Below are positions 24,130-37,083 of a stretch of DNA of 64,000 nt, in pieces. The notes under the pieces were generated by a model. It saw nothing but the letters and a program-made list of their open reading frames with translations. It was not told where the DNA came from and ran no database searches. This DNA comes from Phoronis australis. Lineage: Eukaryota > Phoronida > Phoronidae. The DNA is taken from contig NMRA01000141.1 in assembly GCA_002633005.1 (NCBI GenBank), forward strand, positions 416,947-480,946. The letters run 5' to 3'. The first letter of the stretch is position 1. Each line of letters opens with the position of its first letter. The position numbers and the translations under genes were made by a program.

Positions 24130-26125
24130 CGTTTGTATAGTTCTGGAAATATCATTTAGCGTGATGTTTGCGACAATGTGTTGCACCCGATTATTGCACA
24201 GGGTTAAGTTGTCTTTGTAATCACTATGTTTAATCATTCCCACGTTAAAAAAAATCAGTATTGTTACCCCCGCATTGTGAGCCTCAAGTCTACTGGCATT
24301 AAAGGCCAAGTATGGCGCCAAAATGACTACTTTTACATCTTAAATACATTTATTGATAAAAAAACATCAAAATACTGTGTCATAGCATACCCCAGTCGTT
24401 AATTAAGTAGGCCTTCGACAATACAGTAGCCCCATCACGAACCCCATTCAGCGCAAAAAAAATTGAGACGGCGCTTGCACTAATCGAAGTCTATGACATC
24501 ATCGTTACAATGAATTTGGCTTTCACCGTGTATTGGAATCAGAGATTACTCGTTTTTTAATTTAGTGCAAAATACATGGAAAATCAAGGAAACACATTAA
24601 TTTTTCATTTCATGTCAGTTAAGGTTATTTCAAACTTTATTTAGTGGCCTCTATTCTAACTCGTATATCAAAAAACTAAGCTTTGTCAACTAGTAAAAGT
24701 ATATATTTTCTGAAAGAACAAAGAACAGGAAATATAAATATACTTTTTGTATTTATTTGTCATTATTATTTTTACGTAAAAACCTTTTTTAAGTAAAAAT
24801 TTTATTTTTAAGAAAGGTACATTCATAGCAAAATAACCCCTCGGTCGATTTTAACGAAACCTTTTTTAAATGAAAACTTCATCAATTACCTCAAAAACGC
24901 TGTTAGGAATTTTCGATTAGTTTGTTCGTTTGGTTTCTATGACAAATAAACTCGCAAAACGTAAGGTATTTTTGTAACAAATTGAAGTCGTATTCGTCTT
25001 TGCCACATTACACAAAAACTAAGCTTTTATATCAAAAATCCTAACAGTGTTTTTGAGATTGGTGACTAAATATTAAGTTTGGAAAGTTTCAGCGAAATCT
25101 ATCGAGCCATTTTCGAGAACTCGTGTTCCTAAGTTCAAATAAAGTCGATTTGCCGAAGCCAACAAAAAGCCGATTAAAGTGGGACACTTGAAAATCTCTA
25201 AGTCTTTGGTTAATTATTCTGTGAAAACTTGTTTTCGGTATACATAACCTATAGAATCCTTAACTATGTCACCTATTTCAATGTTTTCTTGCAATGTCAA
25301 CTAATTTTGCAGTGCGTAACTAACTTAAATATCATTAAAACCTCAAATAGACCTATCTTTCGCGGCCAACTTCTGCCGTTTTGTGCGACCTACTTAGAAA
25401 AGTAGGTCACAGTTCATAGCCTGTACACGTCACGTGCTGGGAGACTGATAACAAACTAAGTAAGAAACGGATAACAAAAATAGAATTGGTGGTTAAAGTA
25501 AGACGTTAACATGAAACCGAAACATCGAAATGTTAACTTAATAATTAAATTAAGGAATAATGGGGAAAATTTATCTCTTTTCACAACTTTCTGTGTTCAT
25601 GACCAGACTGAGGCCTGAGGCAACTCGTAGCATTCGTTTTCAACGTCAACGGTCGTATGCATGTAGACGCACAACTCCCTTAGGATCAAAACTACGTTTT
25701 GTCTTCGTTTTCCCCGGCACCATTCTATCATAACCACACCTCGTTGGTTCAATGTTATGGCGAATTTGTGAATGAAAGGACTGAGGGTATACCGAAGCTG
25801 TTCTGTACCTGGCGGGAGACTCGATTTACTTGAAAGCCCTTTAACCTTTGACCTTGGATAAGTGGTAAACAAATATCCACGCGGTTGTGTGGTTCCAAGG
25901 TGGTTCTGCCAAATCTTTTTTTTCTCGCTACGCAGTATATATTTCGTATTTGAAGTTCCCCGAGAATGAAGATAAGGTATTTTGCTAGACACAAGTGAAA
26001 TATTGTAAAAATGGCCTATTTTTGTGAATAAGGTTGGAAATATCCTTAATATTAAAATTAATCAAAATCACTACCTTTAGAGTTTTTATTCAATTATTTA
26101 GCACACATTCTAATACGGGCCCGTA
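24130..26125. other. AT-rich stretch without supported genes
   Basis: The 131-codon - strand frame at 25597-25992 and its overlapping neighbour have no recognisable domain. No other structure was seen. Confidence 0.4.
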
Positions 26126-26129
26126 TGGG

Positions 26130-26350
26130 AATCCCCAGGAGTGTGACCGTCGGGGACTGAACATGACCGCCGGGGATTGAAACCGCATATTGCCCGGCGG
26201 TCATGTTCAGCCCCCCGCGGTCCTGTTTTCTGGTGGGGCGGTCATGTTTTTAGGTGCATCAGTCACATTTTCTGGTGTGACGGTCCCATTTGATCCCCGG
26301 AGGTCCTGTTTTGGGTGAGTCAGTCCGATTTAGAGGACCGGCGGTCATGT
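26130..26350 (+). repeat. GC-rich degenerate repeat built on CGGCGGTCATGTT
   Basis: The block repeats variants of GGCGGTCATGTT or GGTCCTGTTTT, with spacers of about 20-30 bases, and the inverted word AACATGACCGCCGGG appears at its left side. It is much more GC-rich than its surroundings. Its nature is unknown. Confidence 0.5.
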
Positions 26351-26990
26351 TGTTTCTCACCCGTGATACACAACAACTGGTTTAGGTGACCAACTTTGAG
26401 AAACTGTAAGTTACAGTAATTGTTGTTATTGGCAGACAAAGTGATCCACTGTCTCCCCAGAGACTTTTCCAATCTATGGTGGTGGGCAATCTCTAGCAGC
26501 CAAGATCAAGTCAATAATAATACATTTAACATGTAAATTCCATTATTACACCAACTGTACAAAACACAAAATTTATGTACAGGATAATTTGTTTTGTTTT
26601 TTTGGGAGAGGTTTGGGATGATTGCCAGGTTGGGTGACCAACTCCAATCAGGCAATTTATGGAGTCTCATACTTGTGGCTGAAGTGATAAGGGTTTTCTT
26701 TTCTGTTTATCACCTTTGGGTTCCATAAAGGCCAGTGTTGATAAGAATCAGAACTCAACAGCTAGTTATTCAAGTGCAAACTGCCCACATGACCCAAAAA
26801 TGGTATATAAAGAGTTAACTAATGTTTCTGTCTCCTATTGAGAGTACAGATAACTGAACCAGAAATGTTCAATACAACAATATCAATATCTCATTACAGT
26901 GAAAGAATTTCACTGATCACTTCTCCCCACACAGAGACTCCTGTCAGACATGCAGTTAATTGGCTTGACTAGTAAATCAGTCAATACATA

Positions 26991-27453
26991 GGGTGTTCTA
27001 TCAAAACAGGAACCCCGGTCAAAAACAGATATCCCAGAGTCAAAAACAGACTCTCGCACCTTCAAAACTGCTAATCAGCTCGAAAAATAGGAACCCCAAC
27101 CTTTAAAAACGTAATCCCGGGAATCAGACAGCAGTGGTGTAATGATAAATTTAGAGGTAAGTAGGTGCCCAAAGCCCACCGTATCACACTGAGCACTGAA
27201 CGTAACTTACGGTGCGTAGACGCTACGTTCAAATGCCAAAAGGTGGTTGGCTGCGCCTACGCCCCACTACAGCACTGTCAGACAGGAAATTTTGGGACCA
27301 AAAAAAAATTGTCCGGGTTTCCTGACCAATCCCCAGCATTGCTGTTTTAAAAGGTCAGGGTTCCAGGATGGTTAGCTGTTTTGAAGGTGCGGGAGTCTGT
27401 TTTCGACTCCAGGTTATCTGTTTTCCACCGGGGTTCCCGTTTTGATGGAACAC
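26991..27453. mobile_element. MITE with about 110-bp terminal inverted repeats (copy 1)
   Basis: Left arm GGTGTTCTATCAAAACAGGA, ACCCCGGT, AAAAACAGATATCCC is the reverse complement, with few changes, of the right arm ending GTTTTGATGGAACAC. Arms reach about 110 bp. A shorter copy is at 47136-47457. This copy is interrupted by a second element at 27132-27277. Confidence 0.8.
27132..27277. mobile_element. hAT-like MITE nested in the 27-kb MITE
   Basis: A 146-bp insert with ends CAGTGGTGTA and TACAGCACTG (inverted CAGTGCTGTA), flanked by an exact 8-bp direct repeat TCAGACAG (27124-27131 and 27278-27285). CAGTG-type ends with 8-bp duplications are the hAT hallmark. The copy at 47.1 kb lacks the insert, which gives the empty-site comparison. 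Confidence 0.85.
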
Positions 27454-27459
27454 ATTGAT

Positions 27460-30400
27460 ACAGTACAAATGGAAGAACACATATCGTACTTGTTGCTCAA
27501 ATTGTTCAATTCAAGCAAGTGATAGGATGTGCAGCTAACATTTTTTGAAGGACACAGAAAGAAAAATCATGCACTCCATGACCAAACATTACCAAAAGGC
27601 TCAGATTTTTCATATTGGCGCTCACTAGAATAATGAGAATGTGAAAGAGACTTGATCCCAACTCAGATTCGGTAGACAGAAATCCACTTACTACATGGTG
27701 GTTCACTACTTTAAAAGCCAAGGAATAAATCCAACTATCAACCCATAGGATTACTTGATCTGGTTAAGTTTGCAAATTTATTTATCTTTCTGACATCAGC
27801 TAGGATCGAAATTCTCCCGCTTTATCAGTCGCACCTCAACTGACTTCGCAACTGCGAATTCTTCTTCGTAGCGGGAAATGTACGGAACATGATGTCCTTC
27901 ATCCATGGATATTTCAAAAGGTCTGCCTTATTACATAACCCATTAATACACCCCACCGCACAGAAGTGGAAATTTGCCAGCATTACCATACCAGGAAAAG
28001 CGCTACAACAGTTTATACCAGTAGGATGAAACGCCCACATTACTAAGAAGCTGCGCGTGCCACTGAACGCATATCCACCAAATATCCAATCTCAGTCTGG
28101 CGGGATAGTGAATTTCATTATTGCATGGCTACTTTGAAAATCACCAACTGGAATGTAATTTGGCAAAACTCACAGCTGTACACAAAAATCTTTAAGCCTC
28201 ACTAACAGTCAAAATAATACCGTAAAACCCCGATTTTATACCAAAACGGTCACAAAAACTGGCTAAACAAAAGTGGGTCAGCAACAGTAACCAAGTTCAC
28301 CACCTGTGAAAACAGTGCATTGACAATCATTAGAGAGGACAAACCACTGCATGCTTCATTGATCTTAACAATGAAAACATAAAGAAAGTATACATGCCAA
28401 ATTGTTAGGATATACTGACCTATTTTCAGCATAAGCTCATTTGTATAATTGTCCCAGAATAGACAAGTTGGTAAAGACTTATGACAATAGGTTTTTAAAA
28501 ACAACTAGGCATATCTATGTGATGATATTTACCAAACAGAACAATGGTTTCAACCCTGAGATGTCAGAGCTTGATGGAAAATTCAATCTGCTTTAAGGTT
28601 ATTGCTAAGGGGGTGACAAACTTTTGAGAAATGAATGATGTCAGCAAGGAAAATTTCAGGAGCGCATCCTGTGTGAATGGTGCAAAATAATTTCACTGGC
28701 GCACTGTGATTGCTTAACTCAGGCCAATGGGTTCATTGAAATTGAAAGCCAAGAAGGACAAAAAATAACATGGTCCATAGGCCCTCCAAATTGGCCCATT
28801 AGACTTGAGGCCATGTGGGTTAATTCACCCATATCCACGTTTTTCTAAAATGATCCCTGTGCTCCATAAGACTCCACAAAAGGTTGATCTATCTGTGGGT
28901 ATCCAACTGTAATGATTTGAGCTAAAGCGACAATAAACCTATGTTCCATTGAAAAGACACTTTTGATTCAGACCACATTCCACTAGGAAATTGATCTCAA
29001 CTTGTTCCCTACTCAATGAGAAGTGATTTTTGATCTTGCCAAGAATGGATGATTTTTACTAGAGACATGATGTACACCCTGACAAGTCAACTAGTGGAGC
29101 CTTATTCTTCAGCAATAACAAACTGACAGGTTCTTTAAGTTCAGAACTCAAATTTTTATTAAGGAACAATTACAGACCAGTTTCATAACAGTAAGCGGTT
29201 TAAATGTGAAGTTGTTTTTTGTGATGGTAGCTAGTTTCATAGACACTTTAAAAGAAACAAGCCACTGGAAAATTTTTCAGTGCAGCGAATATTCAAAATT
29301 GCTTTAAAAATATCACTAATATCATGATCTAGGTCATTGGATCAGTTTAAAATTCTTATTCCAATGAGGTTTTCCTTAAAATTTGGCAAAGAAGACCTCA
29401 CCATCATTCAAGTAAACAACTTCTGGCTTCAGTATGACATTAACATATGGTATTTACATCAGCCCACAATATGTAGTCTTTTCAAATCAAACTGATGGAT
29501 CACAGTCTCATGACATTTAAAACAACTTGATATAGCAAAACACATAACTTTTTAAGCAATGTGAACTGTTTAGCCAATTATTTATACAATTTGCTAAATT
29601 TTAAACAAATGTCAGTGACTAAGTGATGGCTAAAATAAGAACAAAACACAAACTCCTGACGCTGATAATATTAGACAATATAGAAATTGGCAAAAACACT
29701 TTAAAATCCAATAGAAATACATATTAGCATAAATTAAGTTGTGCCTTCTATTTAGTATCGGATAAAAACGGAAATGTCTGGTTTTTGCAAATGAAAGACA
29801 AGGCAGTCCTACAAAAAATTCTGTTCTCACTCACTCTTCTGAGATGAGTTGGTCAGAGCCTATATGTTTCATTACTAGGAAAAGCATATTTTTGCTGTGA
29901 AAATATTTTGTACTTACAACTGAGAAACATATTCTTCTGACACACTGCTAAAGAAATGTTTTGTGTCCTGCGCATGTTGTAGAACCAGCCATGTCAGCAA
30001 ACAAAGCATACTATTGTCAACTGCATTTTTATTAGCTGTTTGTGGACCTCAGAAATATCTATAATCGATAGTTTTTTGTAAATTACAATGTTTTAATGTC
30101 TTGAAGAGTGACATGTTTCAATAAATGTTACTAGTATATTCAAGTTTCATTTTGAGCCCACTCACCCTGAGACTGCAGGTAAAAGAACAATCAGAGATCC
30201 AGTGGCACAATTAAGCAGAATAAAGAACATTAGCAATATCATGGAGCTTGTGTAGAACACCTGTAATTAGCCTGCACTGGCATGAATGCCATCACATGAC
30301 GTCAACTGATTACGTTGTTTGTTCAAGCCTGAGTAATAAGCGACAATGTTAGGCTCATCTTGGCAACACATCACCTATGGATGCCATAGGAATACAGGCA

Positions 30401-33400
30401 ATAACCCTGATTTATTTTTAATAATAAAATGAAGTATACTAGAAACAATACATAAGGAAACAGGTACATGTGAATGATAAACACACTGTCAAAACTACAA
30501 TTTTGGTATGGCCCCTTAATTTTTTGTTGTAAATATGCAAATTATAGGTTACAGTTGTGGCAAAGGAAAACATGGCTGAGGACAAGCAATTTTAACATGT
30601 GGCAAAGTAAATTTTACTGGTAACGAGACTGAATATTAATTTAATTACAAAGAGTAAAGAGCCAACCTGAATGGCATGCCTATGTCTGGCACGTGTACCA
30701 GACCGTCTCCTTCAATTATTACTATTTAACAGATCAAAGAATGTCAAAAAAGACAAAGTTATTATTAGATCTCAAGTTGTTGCCACACTTTCTAGTTTTC
30801 AGTAGTCACTACGCCAATTCCAAATCACTGATTAAACCTACGGAGCTAGCGAGCAACTGGTAGCTTCTGACAAGTCAAATGTATACTAACCTTGTAAAAA
30901 ATTCTCTTCCTTTCTGACAACATGCAAATTTCATAGAGTAAACAAAGAAATTACTGATTTTGCATTTTTCTCGACTCACCTATGTCAGCTCAAGCTCATT
31001 AAACCATTAATGTATCACACAAACATCAACCAGACACTAAACTGGAACACCTTTTGAAAGTCTCATTTTGTGGCTGACTCGCAGCACTGACCTTTACCTT
31101 GTTGATATGAATTTCGGTAGGAGGTTACGAGTTTTGTGAATTATTATTCTTCCCAAGAAGTTGTAATTATGGGCATCAAGTTGTAGTAAACACTTATATT
31201 GTTATGGTTCCAAACTGTTTTTTTTTTTGCGAAATTATATACAGAACATTTTGCGTTTGCCTTGTGGCACACTTGTTAGAGTTATCCCCAACTAACACAC
31301 GTGCAGGTAAGCATTTGTTAGCATTTACATCAAAACTCTAGGTGTTATCTCTTAAATTATTTGAGTCAAAAAGTGTATAGCATATATTCTCAGTCTGCAC
31401 CAAACTGCTCACATAACACTTTTGTTTAGTTTAAAAACTCATTTATTTGACTTCATGGTTTATCTATGTCACTTATTTAGGTCAGAAACTCTACCAAGAT
31501 TGATTCGCCAATTCAGACATCAACCAGCTGCTCTACAACTTTCAAAATTGGTGCAAGGATAAAATAAAGAACAACACTTGGTGACTGTGAGATAATTTTA
31601 CTAATTCTTTCAAATTTCTCCCAGTACTATCTATTACTAATGATGTCGCAGGGCACGATTGCTATTTTTTACGACATCTTTCGGGACACAACAACAACTT
31701 CGCAGAAGCAAAATTTGCTCAGAAATTCCATAACATTATGAAACCAATTCCAATAATTTGTAGTGATACGTATGCTAACTTGTGGAAGAAGAATTGTTGA
31801 TTGAATAATTGGCAAAACAAGTTGGCCAATAGTGCTTTGGAATGACATCATCAATTAGGTCATCTGCCATGTTGGAGGACAAACATGCCAGCACGGCAGA
31901 ATTTACTCAGTATATGATGAATTTTTGTGCAATAGTTTGCTGTTAGAGCGCAAGGGTGATAGAGATGTTATGTCGTTCGATTGTTTTCCAAAAATATTGA
32001 CCACCAACGGAAAATGACCGAAGAGTTGTCTATGAATAGGGCAGTCGAACCAAGAAATTTTTTCGTTTTGAAGAAATTCTTCAATATCATCACAAAGAAA
32101 ACGCATCCCACACAACAAAAATCTCAAATTTATCAAAATCAGGTTAAGCAGTAGGAAGTTAAATTGCAACTTTTGTGGCAAAATTTGGGTCACTCGTTTA
32201 GATCAGGAGGTCATCTTGGACAACACTGGCATAAGTTACGAGTTTAAAACTGTTTAAAAAATTATTTTCGCCAACATTTTACAGAGAAATTTAGTGAGAC
32301 ATATCTTTATCTACAATTCTGTAAGAGTCAATGTTTTTCGCCAGAATTTAGTCATGCCACGTAACTTATTGAGTGATAAAGGGTTCACAATTCTGGCACT
32401 AAAAACATTGGTGATTTTGCTGAACTAAAAGATGTGTTCAACTGTCTACTTTGTAATTTAACTAGGATACATTTTGTTATAAAAAAGCACTGTTGTACAA
32501 CTTTCATGTTTTGGTACTAAAAAAGGAATATTCTAATTATAATTTCACTGTAAATTGCCCAGATTTCAAAAGTGTCACAACTCTTTGGTTACTTTTGTAT
32601 AATGATTGTTGTATTATTTCGACAGGGGGGTGGGGCTCTCAAAACCAAACGAAGAATTTTTATTTTCATTTTTGATGTACAATTTTACAATTTTCCGATT
32701 TATGTACAATTTTCCGATCTAATTTAAAACATTACCAAAAAGACAACATTACAAAAACTAAGACTTTTGGCGAAAAAATAAAAATTCTTCATCCAGATTC
32801 TGGAAACTGACATGATTTTCACAATAATCACAACCCTTTATTGGCCCTATCCTATTGCTGCAATGCGTCAAAATTGGTCAATTACTGGTGCCGTTCATTA
32901 TGCATTGCATGAATTTTGAACTCAGGGTCGAAAGCAAACATACCGTGGAATATGAAAATGTAGCTGAAGTCCGTGCAAACTTTTGGAATTAAGAAACTGC
33001 ATGTTTCTGGATCTACTAATGTGAGTTTTTTTTCACAAATTAACTTTTCACACCCCTTAAAAATTTTTAAATTTGTACATTCAGCATGGCGAAATCATCA
33101 ATCCCAAAAGCAAAATGTTCCCTTGACTCTATGTTCTACTGTCTCGATTTTCCCCATTCTGCTGTTGACATTTTATAGGGAGTTATGCTTCTGATAAATG
33201 TCAATAGCGGTTGTATGTAAGCCGATCACCAGCAGCTAACAAATCACGATAACTTCAGAGTCTTGCTATCCTTTACTACTGCCATTGCTTGTCCTCTAGC
33301 ACGGTGCACTTCTGGGTACTGATAACATCTGGGAATAGCAAACACCCTCTAGGTGATACTCTATTTCGTGGCCCTGAACAGCACCGAATGCATGACATTG

Positions 33401-34670
33401 CTACACAAATTTAGCAGCAGAATAATGGCACAATGGCAATATTTTAGCACCAATAACTAATTTAGTTTACTTAAGGAAGAGTGTATTTTTGATAACATTA
33501 ATTTTGCATCCAGTTTTATTGATCATTTTTTACTCACATAACGCATGGCCATGCCAGTGGGCGCACACATTGCAAGCCCGAGCCTATACCGTCAGGTAGT
33601 ATGATCATCACCTCCACCACACATTTCCAGCGAAGAATCGAAGAAAAATATCAGTTCACGTGTTGGTAGAACATAAAATATCACTATTGAGTTGGAATTC
33701 TAGTTTGCATATGATCAAGGTCCTCGGATGGCGAGTCAGAAACGAGTTCCCAAAGGCCCACGCCACACTGGGTCACAATGCCTGGCAAGAACACAACGGC
33801 CGGTAAAAAATGTTACCTGTTGTTAGCAATTCTGTTGGTCAGATTTCTGAAAAGAGTTTCAAACACATACCTTAACCTCACAATCTTTCAAGTGAGTGCA
33901 ATAACGAGCAGCGTTCTATTCAATATTTGTGATTTTCAAAGAAAAAAACTCTGGCATGAAATACAAACGTGAGTACTCCAGTCCAGGGCTTTCTGAACTT
34001 TCACCCCGTGACCGGTCACAGAACACAATGTAAAAACAAAACATTTTTCTCATACAGAATTTTCAGTCATAATGAAATATCTTATATTTTGTTTGTTTCT
34101 CAAGAGCTCTACTTCACAAATTGACAGGACCTGGTGATAATGTAAAACTTAAAATTGTGTTTTAGTTGTTTGAAGAGGCCTCAGCAAGAGGGGGGAAAGG
34201 ATTGACGGCGTAGCAGTGTCAAAGGATATTTGGCCAAGGTTACGATGAGTTAACCTTATTTTTAAGTATTTAATAATTTTGGCTTAAATTTAAATTATGA
34301 AGCCTTTTCCTAATGACAACCGATAAATTTTCATAAAATATTGTTGTCTTTACCCCCTTTTGTATAAAAGGAATAATCCAAGATGTCAGCCTCCGTGATG
34401 TCACCTATTGCCTTTCTGTGAACTTGTTGAATGTTTACATCAGTGAAGTCTGAGGTCACATGTCGGTTTGCCTCTGCAGCTTTTAAAACTTCCCTCGTTT
34501 AATAGGTATGCGCATGGAGTTAATATAATACATAATAATTATACAGGCACGGTTGTACAATGCTTGCGGCTCATTTGACATAGTGACTGATTGAATGTTG
34601 TGGCCTAAGACTAAGTAAGGCTAAGTTTGAGCGTTTGGTTAGCTAATTGCTGTAATATACTGCTATACCA
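27460..34670. other. Long AT-rich intergenic stretch without supported genes
   Basis: About 7 kb of short frames on both strands. No domain, tRNA, minisatellite or clear inverted repeat was recognised by eye. It could contain intron sequence of a gene whose 5' exon is unseen. Confidence 0.4.
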
Positions 34671-34676
34671 GCCATT

Positions 34677-34796
34677 GTTTCAGTAATGCTAGGACCTAGC
34701 TAAAGTCTAGCCAAAGTCTCATGTCCTTACTTGAAATACATGGCAATATCTTGCAAAGTCTTGCTTTTTAGCGAGGTCCTAGCGTTACTGAACGGG
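34677..34796. mobile_element. 120-bp MITE-like inverted repeat
   Basis: TTTCAGTAATGCTAGGACCT at the left and AGGTCCTAGCGTTACTGAA at the right are inverted repeats of about 25 bp with few mismatches. It ends 23 bp before the composite gypsy element. No target duplication was found. Confidence 0.55.
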
Positions 34797-34851
34797 AGGC
34801 TGATCTTTCTTTTCCCCATCACAGGCGTCCTCCGCTTCTGATCGCCCCCAA

Positions 34852-34986
34852 TGAATAACAAGTCTGCACTGGTTGAAGAATAGGCCTACACGATAACTGC
34901 TTTATTAGAAACTGTCACATGACTAAGCTACTACAATGCTAGGGAGACCTCTGTTGGTAGAACACAGTACAACACTCCTCTTTCCT
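34852..34986 (-). repeat. LTR-like segment with preceding polypurine tract
   Basis: On the - strand a purine run (GGAAAGAGGAG, 34985-34975) precedes a 123-base segment that starts TGTTGT (34974) and ends TTCA (34852). A poly(A) signal, TAATAAAG, is near 34907. This order fits a short gypsy 3' LTR. No second LTR is present to confirm the limits. Confidence 0.45.
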
Positions 34987-35184
34987 AAATCAAATGTCCC
35001 GTTTAACACAAAAGTCCGCTTACTTAAACAATATTACTAATAACATAATAATACTGATGAGTATGATCAACAAAACACTGCTGTCTCTCACCATATGATT
35101 AAAGTCTGATTACATATGGCAGTCCAAAAACAGATTGAGTCTGTCTAGCGGTCTCCTTTTCGCGCATCGGGCATCAACGCGTAG

Positions 35185-37083
35185 TTATCCCAGCGGGAGT
35201 AGGTTCAATGTCCGCTTGCTGGTTATTTCTCGCACAGTTCCCGGTATCCATTTATGATCATTATTCCGATAATCCCTGACCATGACATTATCGCCGTTTC
35301 CAAACGTGCGCACTTTACTGTTAATTGATGAGCACATGATGTCCTGTTTATGTTCAACTGTCCGCCGCAGGTTGGGTTTAATTAAGTCCAGTCTCGCACT
35401 TAATTGTTTCCCAGTGAACAGCATCACTGGCGATTCACCCGTTGTCGATTGTGGAGCGTTTCTGTACGCCAGTAGGAACTTATCCAATTTCGCGTATATT
35501 GAACCGGTATCACGGCAAGCCGCTTTCAACGCCTGCTTAAAACTTTGGACAAAACGTTCCTCTTGTCCATTCGTCCGTGGATGGTATGGCACGGATGCCG
35601 TATGCTTAATGCCGTTCGCGATGACAAAGTCCCGAAATTCCTTAGAAACAAACTGTGGCCCATTGTCGCTAACTATCCTCTCGGGGATACCATATCTACT
35701 AAACAAAGTGCACAATTCCTCGACAGTCATTGCCGCGGTGGTGGTTTTCAACGGAATGACCTCGGGCCACTTTGAAAAGGCATCCACCACTATCAAAACC
35801 ATCGAATTCATAAACGAACCTACAAAATCCACATGGATCCGTTGCCATTTCCGCATAGGGAACTCCCAAGGATGCACCGGTGCCCCAGGGGGTGCATTCT
35901 TGTTTTCTTGGCATCCTGCACAAGATTTGGCCAGGCTCTCAATTTCTGCTTCTAATCAAGGCCATCAAAAATATGAGTGTGCCAAGGCCTTCATTTTCAC
36001 TACCCCAATGTGGCCCTCATGTAATACATCCAATACAGCCTTACGTAAGCTTCTGGGGATAATCACGCCTATTCCCCACATTAAACAACCTTGGTGCACT
36101 GATAGCTCATTTTTCCGGAACTCATGTGGTTTCAGTGATATATCACTATGCGAGTCCCATCCAAACATTACGTCATGGAACACACGATGTGTAATTCTAT
36201 CCTTCTGTGTTTCGCGCGCAATTGTGTCAGCCGTCATGGGTAGCACATCGATTTGTGACACGTGATACACATCAACTGGATCCACATCTCTGTCATCACG
36301 GTTATCTGGCACCACACACCTTGACAGCCCATCCGCATTCCCGTGGGCCTTAGTATTCCTGTATTCGATCGAATAACTGTGACCACTAAGAAAAATTGCA
36401 TATCGCTGCAATCTAGCAGCTGCCATTGCCAGTATTCCTTTAACAGGCGAGAAAATAGATAATAGAGGATGGGGGTCAGTGACCAGGGTGAAATGCCTGC
36501 CACAAAAATTGCTTTACCCCCCCCCCCCCAAACAATGGCTAATGCCCCTTTATCAATCTGCGAATAATTCCTTTCGGCCTTGTTTAGTGACCGTGAAGCA
36601 TATGCGATTGGGCGTTCCTCACCCGACGGTAACGTATGCGAAAGCACACAACCCAATACAACTGGCGACGCATCGCAAGATAACTTAATTGGCAATGTTG
36701 GATCATAGTTTGTCAACACTTGCTTCGAACTCATTATAGTCTTCACCATGACGAATGAATTCTGACAATCTCTTGACCACGCTCACTTCACATCTTTTTG
36801 CAGCAAATTGTGAAGGGATTTTAGCAACGTAGGGAGATTCGGAATAAATTTCCCGTAGTAGTTCACCAGACCCAAAAACGAACGTAGTTCCTTCACATTC
36901 TTTGGCTTGGGGCAGTCCTTTACCGCTTTCACTTTCTCTTCCATTTTGTCCAACCCCTCGGCATCAGTGACGTGTCCGCAATATTCTACTTACGTTTTGA
37001 AGATGTTGCACTTTTCAAGGTTTGCTTTCAACCCATATTCGCGCAACCGCCTAAGCACGCTTCGTAGTATATTATTTAGTGTA
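35185..37083 (-). pseudogene. Ty3/gypsy pol remnant (RT end, RNase H, integrase), broken
   Basis: Read on the - strand from 37083: the last part of reverse transcriptase (LRSFLGLVNYYGKFIPNL, about 36900-36820) with a stop just before it near 36990; RNase H with SCDASP (near 36680) and YASRSLNKAERNYSQIDKGA; a frameshift at a 13-base C run (36517-36529); the RNase H end and H2C2 region (HEGHIG, later CAGCQ) with two stop codons near 35965-35950; and the integrase core with HVDFVG, VSDNGPQF and NGQEERF as the D, D and E catalytic positions (35877-35185). The RT palm, protease and gag are absent. It cannot make a full polyprotein. Confidence 0.93.

Noticed and set aside
23950-24321. 123-codon - strand frame with an Asp-rich run
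   Set aside because: The acidic run comes from a GTCATC/GTCGTC microsatellite inside the 1-kb repeat copy B.
35282-36265. 327-codon + strand frame
   Set aside because: It is the antisense shadow of the gypsy integrase and RNase H coding region on the - strand, where the catalytic motifs lie.
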